Assembly: GCF_021130785.1 (NCBI RefSeq)
Contig: NC_060213.1
Location: forward strand, 130,276,001-130,340,000
Direction of reading: 5' to 3'
DNA length: 64,000 nucleotides
Source of the DNA: Homalodisca vitripennis
Taxonomy: Eukaryota > Arthropoda > Insecta > Hemiptera > Cicadellidae
Under the pieces are notes generated by a model that saw only the letters and a program-made list of their open reading frames with translations, did not search any database and was not told the origin of the DNA. The position numbers and the translations under genes are program-made. Below are positions 54,796-64,000 of this stretch, in pieces (positions within the stretch are counted from its first letter, which is position 1; every line of letters begins with the position of its first letter).

Positions 54796-56094
54796 AAAAA
54801 TTTCAGGCCAATTTCTATACAATCAACATTGGCTAAGGTGTTTGAATCTCTGGTTCTTGCTAGACTATCTTTTTTCTTTAAGAGTCACATATCTAGGGCC
54901 CAGCATGGCTTCTGTAGTGGAAGATCAGCTTTAACAAATCTGGTAATTTATCAGGATGATATTATATCAGCCTTTGCAAGAGGTCATCAAGTTGACAGTA
55001 TATATATCGACTTCGCTAAGGCTTTTGACAGGATGAGCCATGTACATCTCTTGGCTAAGCTTAGCAATATGGGTGTCGCTGGACCCATGCTGCGGTGGTT
55101 TGAAAGCTATGTTAGTGGTCGTCACCAGAATGTCAGATATAATGGGGCAACCTCTCGGGCCTTCCCTGTGCTTTCTGGAGTCCCTCAGGGTTCTCTGTTG
55201 GGCCCTGTATTGTTTACCATATTTATAAACGATTTGACTTATGTTATCAAACACTCAAAAATATTACTTTTTGCAGATGATGCTAAAATATATAATGAAG
55301 TAGCCTCAGAACTTGATTGCAGATTGCTCCAGGATGATTTGAATAACGTACTATTGTGGTGTTCTGAGAATGAAATGGAATTGAATGTATCTAAATGTGC
55401 AGTACTATCCTTCTCTCGAAGAACTGACACTCTGATCTTCAATTTTTCTCTTGGAGAAGAGCCACTTACAAGATCTTCTGTGGTCAAGGACCTTGGAGTT
55501 ACAATGACATCTACATTGAGTCCCGACATTCATTTAGACTGTATTAGTAGGAAGGCAAGTTCGGCCCTTGGATTTATTATCAGAGTGTCCAAGGATGGTT
55601 TTTCTCCTGGAGCGTTAAGGACACTTTATATTCATCTAGTTCGCCCCATCCTGGAGTACTGTTCTCCTGTCTGGTCACCATATCAACTAGGCCACATTGA
55701 TCTTCTTGAGGGTGTTCAGAGAAAATTTCTTCGGGTCATTGGTGTACAACTTGGATTTCGTTATGCGGATGTTCCTTTGGATGACCTAAGCCACCATCTT
55801 GGACTTCAATCCTTGGATTTCAGACGTAAAGTCCTTGATCTAATGCTCCTAAAGGGGATCATCTCAGCCACTGTGGACTCAACTGATCTGCTTGGGAGAA
55901 TAGACATTCGTGCCCACCAGTCTCTTAGAACCAGACAACTTTTTGAAAGAAGATTCTGTCCAACCCAATATTCTTTCTTCAGTACCATACCACGTCTCCA
56001 CCGTCTGGGGAACAGCCTTCCTGTTGACTTTGATTTTTTCGCTATGTCTGATGATGCTTTTAGGAGAAAACTCAGGAAACTCAGTGCTTTGTGA
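54796..56094 (+). pseudogene. 5'-truncated LINE with open RT frame, about 430 codons
   Basis: The frame is open from RPISIQSTLAKVFESLV (before 54829, so the apparent start is internal) to the stop after LRRKLRKLSAL. RT motifs are QHGFCSGRSALTNL, DFAKAFDRMSHVHL, SGVPQGSLLGPVLFTIFIND and LLFADDAKIY (catalytic ADD), followed by thumb and C-terminal parts (LGVTMTSTLSPDIH, LEYCSPVWSP). Endonuclease, ORF1 and the first RT motifs are missing. There are no stops within the frame, so the insertion is fairly young. The RT differs in sequence from the 20-27 kb LINEs and belongs to another family. The 3' UTR probably extends to about 56450-56680, but its end is unclear. Confidence 0.85.
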
Positions 56095-56850
56095 GCTGGC
56101 ATGTCCTGCTGCAATAACTTATGCATGTTGTATTTATTTATGTAGTAATTGTTGGTTTGTTGAATTTTTTTTTTGTACGCTCACCTAAATTTTGTATATC
56201 TTGTAATTATTATCTGATTGCATGTATCTGTTTACTTTTCTGTCCTCACTATAAATGAATTAAGTTTTTTGTTGAAGCTGATATGCATTTGGTGTAAGTT
56301 GTAGCTTTTGTGTGTTAATTATTCGTTGTAATTACATACTTTTACCTCTTGTTATGATCATTGTCAATATTTGTTACAAGCCATGTATATTTATCTATTG
56401 CTATAGCTTTTGCTAAAGTCATTATTATAAATTATATTGGTTCATTTTTTGCTATTTATGTGTAAGATTATATATATAAAGTCCAGTTGCATGTTTGGCT
56501 TGACCCGTAGCTTGTAAGTAGTAGTTTGGTTTGAGTGATGTTGCATGTTTGGCTTGACCCTTTGTAACTGAGTTTGGATTTAGCCGTCTTTGTAGAATTA
56601 TATTTGTAATATTGTTGTATATTGGACCTTGACCGTTGGAAGTTGAAACAGAATATGTTAAGTTCTCATACATATATATATATTTATCTTTTGAATTTGT
56701 TATAATATTGATTCATACTTTGCATGTTATGTTACAGGTTACCGTATTTAATATCATAAATTATTCTTTTATACTGAATATATTGTTGTTCATCTTGATG
56801 TTGGCTGCAAGTAAAATTACTGTATATTGTAAAATGGTGTTAACCGTATA

Positions 56851-56853
<3 letters not shown>

Positions 56854-56913
<60 letters not shown>

Positions 56914-56990
56914 CACCATATAGTATGACAATATATAGTCTAATATATATATATATATATATATTGTGTGTGTGTGTGTGTGTGTTTTCA
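56854..56990. repeat. TA and TG microsatellites
   Basis: A long (TA)n run at 56854-56910, a second at 56940-56965, and a (TG)n run at 56966-56986. Frames of alternating Tyr-Ile on both strands are artefacts of these. Confidence 0.95.
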
Positions 56991-56999
56991 AGGAGCAAG

Positions 57000-59900
57000 A
57001 AGGTAATGTCAACATGCAGGTCTGGAGAAAAAGTTGGTGCTGACACTATGAATCACCTGACTGTCAGAGAAGAAATCTATGTCTGCAAACCAAATTTACC
57101 AGTCTCTGGACCCTAGACATCGTAGAGTTTGCCTGGTAAGAAGTGGAACGGTGCTTCCTACTAAAGAGTTCCTCTGATCTATTGCATCTCGATGCCCTAA
57201 AGATGAGTTGGGGAGTTGCAGAGCGGTTCGCAGGTTATTCCGGAGTTTATAGAACCAAAGATTATCCTGTTCATTTTACCTTATCTCGATCGCCTGAAAG
57301 CCTAAAGTTTCGGCCAGCTCACTCATCCGAAAGTCGCTGTATGCCACACCCAGCCGAATTCCCACCACAAATCTGCTTGATCTCTTTTCAGATCGTCAAC
57401 GAGGCCTATCTGAGAGGGTGACCAAACTATTGATGCAAATTCGAGCAACAGCCTTATTTACGGAAGACTGCTGCCTATATGCAGTTTTAGTTTAACACCT
57501 ACTGTCTGAAAATGGTGATCCACAAAGATGCCGAAATATCTTTAGAAGTTAAATACGTAAGCAACGTTTCGACGCTGTGCGAACGGAAGACTTATGTTAC
57601 TTATGACACTGGCTGCATAAACCTAAGAAGGTATTAAGCTTTACTGGTGGGAAATATACTAACTACTAACCTGTACTGTTTGTTGAAACGTTTCAGTCAC
57701 GTAACCAGACAGGATTCGTAGCAACTGGAGTTGTTATTTAATACACTTGGGCAGTTTGAAAGGTAAGGCCTACCCGCAACAAATTTCCTTGTTAGTTATA
57801 TGTTGTTACTATGTTCTTAAGATATATCACAACTTCCATTAAATGTCAACACCACAAATAAATCTGAAGATTACTATAAAGTTGCAGTAACCGACTAAAG
57901 TAGGGTACATCAATGACACTACTTCTTGCAGTTTTCATCAGTTCATTAACTTTTCTGTCAATCGTCAAAGTATCTGCCCAGTCTCTTACAACGGTCTGCA
58001 ATCTAATGGCGATCTATTATAACACTTATAAATCCAGTTTATAAATAAATAAATGCTTAACGCCATATATAACCAACCATAAGGAGGAATTGGGAGACTT
58101 GGTTTTACAAGCTTGAAAGCCAGTCCTCTTGCTGTTTACCGTGACGAGGTTGGATACGAATTGTTGTTTTATTTCATGAATTAAACGGATTAAGACCAGA
58201 TTAAGTTCTTATTACATTGGATTATTAGCTATCAAGAATATATTATGAATCCTTGGTTTATAAATTAGCTTTCAGTTTGATATAGCTTCAATTGTTTTAG
58301 AATGGTTATACATTGAGGTTCATGCATATTTTATTACTCTGAGATAAATTGTATACTGTTGGCTGCCCTGCTCTTAACTGAAATAAAACAATGGCCAAGG
58401 TTTGTATTTGTATTTTGTAGCAGACGTTTATATGTGTTTTGCAAGTGCTTATGTTTTTGTTGTAAAACAACTAATATTAAAAATTATTATGAAATGTTTG
58501 CTATAACTATCATTAGTATTGACCCCGATACGGTGTACTTTTTATTGTTTTTCACCCGTTGTTTATAACAAGTCACCACATATCTGGGTAAATAAGATTT
58601 TTCTAAATGAGGTAACACCCGAATGCCCATAAAATTGGGTGTTGGCTTTTTAAGTTAAACTATTATTTCTTAGGTTCGTTTTTATTTAGGTAGCTAATCT
58701 ATCTACTAACATTACTATTTTTAAAATTATTATTGTCACGCTGCAATTTAATTAAGCAATCAAACAATAATAGGCTAGGCCTACCTGTAAATTTAGTTAA
58801 CCTATGATGACTATAACTCAGACTTCATGATTGTTATTTACTTTGGTGGTTTTAAAATTATACTCTCCATTTAATTCATATTCAAGATTTAAAATTATGA
58901 TTTATACACATTAAAATGATTTGTCTTGATATTTCCTGTTGTGTTTGTCTTATTATGTTTGGTAATTGGTTTTTGTATTTATAAGTATAATCCATCCTCC
59001 TACACCAATAAATAAATGTTTCTATTTGTAAAACTTAAGTAAATTTAAAATTAACCACATAAGTGGCCACTTACCATTTTGATACTATTATATCATTGCA
59101 CTTGTTTTCAGAAAAAAAAAACTGCAAATGTAAAGATAACAAAGTTGTAGAACATTATAAGTGGAATTGGCCTTTCTCTGAGCCATATTTTATTATTCTG
59201 TCATGTAATCTTGTAGCTGTGAGTCAACATCATACTTGTCACTGCTGGTGGCATGAATACATCCAGCGGTCAGTGATAATTTTTTATGGCAATAAACAAA
59301 CAAGACGCATCCCATCCATATAGGCCAAGTTTATTTTTGTTCTGTAAACAATTAAGTGATAATAACATGAAAGAGAAACAGCTTATTCAGTTTACCTAAA
59401 AATATAGCAGTTGGGATCTAATATTTTCCTTTCATGTTTCTTTTAGAAACTACTAAAAAGTAACTTTTTGGTGATCTTTTTATTTGTATATGTAGTGCCT
59501 TCAAAATAGAATATAGCTTGTATTAGTGGTATTTCCTTAGCTAGTTCTATCTAAAATGTTTCAAAGAAACTATCTGTTAGTGACATTATTGATCTTTATA
59601 TAAAACCAACTATCAGTCCTTATTTTATTGGTAGGCCTAAATAAAAAATATTCTTTTAAAAACTCTAGTGTGTGTGTTTTTTTCTAAACTTGGACTCGTA
59701 CTGAAAAACCCATTAGCCTATGTGAAATTTGTGGGAAAGAAACAACTGTAACTGTGAGAGGAGCAAATATGGTTGTCTTTAGTTTTCCTAATTTTGGTTG
59801 TAATAATTTGTTTGATCACTGTAAATATTGAAGTCATATTTTAATTAAAAACATATGATTGTTATTGAGGACTATAGATATTTGAGATGCAAATATTAGG

Positions 59901-60349
59901 TATCGATGATTACATTCTTCGATATAAAAAACCGGGTTTGCTTATCGTACCCTACCCCTTATTGGCTGATTGTGTAGTGGAGCCTCTCGTGTCAGTTGCT
60001 CATGATGAAATCTGATTTCCGTCAATCTGTATGCATGATAGCTATTCAATAAGTTAACTCAGAGAGTTAAAATTTGGTGTGAAACTTTACCATTACTATG
60101 TATACAGTACATCGAAATTGTAAACTGTAAACATCAGTCCATTGGGAACTTGTTCTCTGGACCAGGATATTATCTGCTGTGGGGCTGCAGTATAATAAGC
60201 AGCCACCAACACAATCAGATGATGATTATTAAATGATATGGAATCATCGATATTCATGACCACTTGAAGGACTGAAAGCAAAATGTCAGACCAAATAACG
60301 TAAATAGATATTTAATAAAATAATATGGTTTGGCCAGTTTTCAATGTTA
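57000..60349. other. gene-free sequence
   Basis: I find no exon with family support. Small frames (57143-57421, 58359-58568, 59063-59323) have no motif and no convincing splice sites. The stretch 57040-57430 is richer in GC and may be an old repeat. Confidence 0.45.
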
Positions 60350-60350
60350 G

Positions 60351-60470
60351 AAAACCGGCAAGTGAGATCCGGGTTCGAGTCCCGGCGGATTAAGTACTTT
60401 TTGCGATTCAATGTTTATTGAAATTAAATAAGGCTATTGCCATTTATACAAATTTAATGTAAATAAAAAA
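60351..60470 (+). mobile_element. tRNA-derived SINE, 5'-truncated copy
   Basis: It starts within the anticodon arm (aaccggcaagtgagatccgg), keeps the B box ggttcgagtcccgg with a perfect T-stem, and has the same body as the next copy (gtactttttgcgattcaatg, then ttaaataaggctattgcc). The tail is aaataaaaaa. Confidence 0.8.
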
Positions 60471-60579
60471 GTCATTTGACAGGTATTTGGTCTTCCAATC
60501 ATATGTTAGTTTGGTTATTTAAACGCATATGTGACAGATACGGCCAAATACAAAAACAAATTGAATCGTAAAAAGTGAG

Positions 60580-60716
60580 GGCTCTGTGGTGTAATGGTAG
60601 CACATTCACCCGGCAAGTGAGAGATCCGGGTTCGAGTCTCAGCGGAGCAAGTACTTTTTGCGATTCAATGTTTATTGAAATTAAATAAGGCTATTGCCAT
60701 TTATACAAATTTAATG

Positions 60717-60762
<46 letters not shown>
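60580..60762 (+). mobile_element. tRNA-derived SINE, full head
   Basis: The tRNA-like head at 60580-60650 has an A box tggtgtaatgg (60587-60597) and a B box ggttcgagtct (60629-60639). It folds with D-stem gtgt/gcac and anticodon stem ttcac/gtgag; the T-stem ccggg/ctcag carries one mismatch. The loop ccggcaa would give anticodon GGC but lacks U33, and base 1 mismatches, so this is not a working tRNA. The shared body follows and ends in a TA run. RNA polymerase III would start at the head. The parental tRNA is uncertain (Gly- or Ala-like). Confidence 0.82.
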
Positions 60763-61139
60763 CTATATTTCTATACGTAAAAGAAATGAATTTTTTTTTT
60801 ATTGTTTAAGATAACTAAATTGTATTAGTGAAAAGTACTCTTGACCCGTGTAGTACTATTACTTCACAGGGTAGAGATGTTTGATAGCATTTAAAAAATG
60901 TTCGAATTGATCACCACAGAATCATAATTTTCTCGTTGATACATATATTCTGCAAGATGATCGGCAACCCAGCAGGGATTACTTCTGGCTGGTTTATACC
61001 TACCAGTTGAACCCACCACTGGGCACAGCACAAACCGATGTGCCACTTCAATCTGGGCAACCTTATGGATGTCCAGTAGCGGCACATCACTAACCGTAAA
61101 TGTTGAGATTCTGGGGTTCATGGACAATTCAATAGGTCT

Positions 61140-61460
61140 AGTCTACTGTGGGAGATGGACGAGTTGGTGGGGTTTGTTGCCTAACCTCAGAGGTTCTTGT
61201 TAACCTCAACCAGGGTGTGCCACCCCTGCCTACTTTGACTGGAGAGGCTGGTTCAGAGCTGGCCTCCCCTTCTGGGGAGACATGACTTTGAGATGTAGTG
61301 CCCTAATTCTTCCTCATAAATTTTGATAGGTGACGGCCCTACTCCCTAACCTTACCTATCCTGAATATCCTGTCACTCCGGAAGCAGCGCAAAGGTTCTT
61401 ACAGGACTAAGTGCAATATATAAGCCTTTTGTCCTAAGAGAACAAAAAAAAAAAAAAAAT
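61140..61460 (+). mobile_element. R1/Jockey-type LINE 3' UTR fragment
   Basis: The sequence gcgcaaaggttcttacagga then ctaagtgc, followed by a poly(A) of about 17 at 61443-61459, matches the 3' UTR of the element at 45.0-45.1 kb (gcgcaaaggtccttttagga then ctaagtgc). No coding part was recognised; the minus-strand frame at 60891-61127 has no motif. Confidence 0.65.
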
Positions 61461-62268
61461 GATCGGCAATGCTATCACTTCTGAGACCAGTATTTAAAGA
61501 TTTCTTTGTTTATAAAAACATTTTTAGCCAATATTTGCATATTCATCGCCATTGTTCTTGTCGTTGTCACTAACATTTTCCTACATAAACGAAATAACAA
61601 CTGTTGGTAATTGCATCACTAGTAACAGCTGGTAATGATGTCACTAATCAAATAAAGAAAGCTGGCAGTGATTAATAATGAATATCTATAAGTCAAATGT
61701 TGTATTCGATAATATCGATATTTAAAGTCGATAATCATTATCCGATTGTGTTGGTGGCCATTTATACTGTAGCCTGCATTGGGGCGAATGTGAAGCTTCC
61801 TACATTGAGCCGAAGTCTGGTATACAGTTATCCTTGTTACTATCAAACCATCTTTTTTTTTTAATCAAACATCTTTTGTGTACTCATGTAATTCAACTAT
61901 CGGTTTGTTTTCATTTGTAATTAATTGTCTTTGACAATGCTACACTAATTCCTATAGTTATGGATCACCCAATATCTTTATACTTGTTCCATAGAGTTGT
62001 ATTTAAAAGTTAAATCATATAGCCTAGTGTAAAAGAGCAATTGCTAGTATTTAAAATTCTAAATAATAGGCTAGTACTTTAGCTAATATTACAAGTACAT
62101 TTATGGATTACTGTAAGTAATATAGGCCTACCATACTAAGATTTAGTTTAATTTAATCTCTTAATTGTCCAATTATTTCCATTTAGGATCTTCTTTAACA
62201 TTTTACAGTCACATAATATGAAGCGATTGGATAAGTGGAAAACAATTTAAAGTATCTGTCTCTTACAG
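61461..62268. other. gene-free sequence before the second gene
   Basis: AT-rich, no exon seen. It probably belongs to the intron or 5' region of the gene starting at 62269, because that ATG follows directly on a 3' splice site. Confidence 0.5.
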
Positions 62269-62415
62269 ATGACGAAGATGCGCGTCAATTTGAAGATGTC
62301 ACTGGTGTGCCTGTGTCTGGCGGCCGCCTTCGTCACGCTGTCTGTGTGGACGCGGTGTGGTGGTGACTTCAGATCGTTGGCTCATCGTCTCAGAGACACT
62401 CAGGGTGATGATCAG
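62269..62415 (+). CDS. first coding exon, probable D-glucuronyl C5-epimerase
   Basis: The acceptor ctgtctcttacag lies directly before the ATG; the donor is gatcag/gtatgt; 147 nt, 49 codons, phase 0 out. The protein starts MTKMRVNLKMSLVCLCLAAA and continues FVTLSVWTRCGGDFRSL. This is a short basic cytosolic end, one membrane anchor, then the lumen: a type II Golgi protein. The pattern R-V-N-x-K, VTL-x-W-x-(K/R)-C-x-x-D agrees with what I recall of the N-terminus of glucuronyl C5-epimerase, which converts D-glucuronate to L-iduronate in heparan sulfate. The catalytic part would lie after the window. Another Golgi enzyme cannot be excluded. A non-coding exon must lie upstream. Confidence 0.5.
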
Positions 62416-62843
62416 GTATGTAATGGTCCCAATACTGCATTTAGTAGCGTAACATGTATTGAGTTCTTTAATAAGGAAATTTAGGTTGGCTACTTTGGTA
62501 TTTTCCTGGAGGCCACTATTTTTGGAAGGGTTTTTCTAACCGGGGACCTAAAAAACTATATTATTAGAAAAAACAGACTTTATTTTAGTTACTGTGAAAA
62601 TTACGTGTCATTATGACGATAGGTTTTTATTTTCTGCCCTCCAAAAGGAAGCAATATTAACGAGAAGGAGACCACTCTGTCCCCATCTAATACTAGTTGT
62701 TACACGATATAAATAGGTTTGGTTTAGATTATCATGAATATGTTATTAGTAGTCTGGGCTAGATTGACACATTTTACACCCATGGGCCCTTGATATTTGC
62801 TACCCCCCCTATCCAACCATAAGAATAATGTCATAGACAGAAG

Positions 62844-64000
62844 CAGTGGCGTCGGGCCGGGGGGGCACGGGGGGGCACGTGCCCCCCCCCCCAACATTAT
62901 GCAAAAAAAGGAAAAAAATAATATAAATTATCTTTAAATTACGTATATGTGAAAAGACTGGTGAGCTTGTCTCGAACTAGATGGACAGTTCGACACAAAG
63001 CAATCCATGTAATTCTAGAGCAGCTCCCTGAAGTGTACGAAACTTTGGAAGTTATTGCAAACGATGTATCAAATCGTAAAATTGCAGCCGAAGCTGATGG
63101 TCTAGCCAAACAAATCAGCACATTTGAATTTGTATTCAGTTTAAAACTATTGCACAGCGTTTTGAGTCAGACTGATATACTCTCCAAAGAACTGCAGAGT
63201 GAATCTCTTGACATTTCTAAGGTTTTTGCAAAAGTTGAATCAGTCATTGACTGTTTAAAACTAGACAGAAATGATGATGGCTTTATTCAGATGTGGAATG
63301 AGTCAGAAGAACAGTGTAACAAATATGGTATGAAAGGTTTGTCAGTTGAAAGGCCTTCACTACCACGCAAACGGAAGATTCCGAAAAAAAACTTGAAGCT
63401 AGTAGTAGCTCTTCAGATGCTGCATTTCATCAATCACCTGAACCTGAACCTGAACAGATGTTCAAGACTGGCATTTACTTTGCTGCTTTAGACACAGTAA
63501 TTGTAAACCTGCAATCTCGTTTTTCCAAGAACGATTATGATAAAATCAACTACATTGCCCAGTTACTATTTAATTGGACCGAAATTGACAACAACGCTGT
63601 TATGGCAATCCAAAAGTTTTATAACTTGTCTTTAAGTTTCTCTGTACATCTTAAGTTTTTTCACTGTTATGCAAAGAACAATTTTGTCAAAACAGACAAA
63701 GCAACCACAAGAATAACGTTCCAAGAGTTGGCTGATTTTTTTATTGAGAATGATCTTCAAGCCAGTGCACCAGATGTTTGGCAGCTACTAGAAATATCAC
63801 TTTCGTGGCCTATCACAACAGCAAGCGCAGAAAGATCGTTTTCTACACTACGAAGGCTAAAGACATTTCTTCGAAGCACCATGACAGAAGACCGCTTAAG
63901 TGGGCTTGCCCTGATGTCTATTGAGCAAGAATTGACGTCTGAATACATGAAAGATAAAAAACTAGATCTGTTAGTTGACAGATTTTCAAATCTAGCCGAT
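62844..64000 (+). mobile_element. internally deleted hAT transposon (runs off the window)
   Basis: The left end cagtggcgtcgggccggggg is a hAT-type terminal repeat, followed by a G/C-run palindrome (gggggcacgtgcccccc). The transposase sequence then starts in mid-protein at about 62949, so the N-terminal half, including the zinc finger and first catalytic part, is missing. The right end lies past the window. It sits in the intron after the exon at 62269-62415. Confidence 0.82.
62949..64000 (+). pseudogene. hAT transposase C-terminal half, frameshifted
   Basis: It begins VKRLVSLSRTRWTVRHKA, the LS-TRW motif of the RNase-H-like core of the ZMYM/TTF-type hAT group. The first frame runs to 63491. 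The conserved protein leaves it at an A8 run (63384-63391) and continues as DSEKKLEASSSSSDAAF. It reaches the dimerisation region with WQLLEISLSWPITTASAERS, FSTLRRLKTFLRSTM and EDRLSGLALMSI near the window end. With half the protein gone and a shift, it cannot make transposase. Confidence 0.88.

Noticed and set aside
56636..57116. Long Tyr-Ile frames on both strands
   Set aside because: Products of TA microsatellites.
58359..59323. Short plus-strand frames as exons
   Set aside because: No family resemblance, AT-biased composition and poor splice borders.
60580..60650. Functional tRNA gene (Ala or Gly)
   Set aside because: Lacks U33, has a mismatch at the first acceptor pair and in the T-stem, and is joined to a repeated body, so it is a SINE head.

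Overview
This is a 64 kb stretch of an AT-rich, intron-rich, transposon-laden animal genome. The transposon set (CR1/Jockey-like and R1-like LINEs, an intact Tc1 element, mariner and hAT relatives, a tRNA-derived SINE, many TA microsatellites) points to an arthropod, most likely an insect. The exact order cannot be settled from the sequence. Nothing looks bacterial or organellar. Nearly all long open frames are transposon proteins or shadows; the real host genes are small exons far apart.

Host gene 1 (+ strand, about 3982 to 40050) is a RETREG/FAM134 ER-phagy receptor. Eight exons join in consistent phase. They give the second half of the first reticulon hairpin (ending in WPEI), the linker, the second hairpin, an acidic Ser/Asp-rich tail, and a last exon ending in a LIR motif (acidic stretch, then FEII). 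The 5' coding exon was not found and probably lies before the window. Two exon boundaries of this gene have been amplified into tandem arrays. A 56-bp unit carrying the 3' splice site of exon 31038-31129 is repeated about 16 times just before that exon. The last exon, with its splice site, is present about 12 times between 36017 and 39064. Only the final copy keeps the LIR; the others stop just before it. A LINE 3' end carrying AATAAA was inserted into one copy and then co-duplicated. This is the most remarkable feature of the window.

Host gene 2 begins at 62269 (+). It is a first coding exon for a type II membrane protein whose N-terminus resembles D-glucuronyl C5-epimerase (heparan sulfate epimerase). 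It continues past the window, and a deleted hAT element sits just downstream of it.

Mobile and repeated DNA fills the rest: a LINE endonuclease remnant (4.5-5.2 kb, -), a mariner-like remnant (6.7-7.0 kb, -), a complete Tc1 element (9775-11505), a perfect 52-bp-arm palindrome (11847-11957), a foldback (16539-16861), a nearly full-length decayed LINE (20.4-25.2 kb, +), a 5'-truncated LINE (25.5-27.3 kb, -), a LINE scrap (34.3-35.3 kb), an alternating two-unit satellite (41657-42540), an R1-like LINE end (44.5-45.1 kb), an RTE-like repeat (45.3-45.8 kb), further LINE remains (48.4-49.8 kb), a foldback/direct-repeat patchwork (49.9-52.6 kb), a truncated LINE with a long open RT frame (54.8-56.1 kb), two copies of a tRNA-derived SINE (60.35-60.76 kb), an R1-like tail (61.1-61.5 kb) and the hAT element (62.84 kb to the end).
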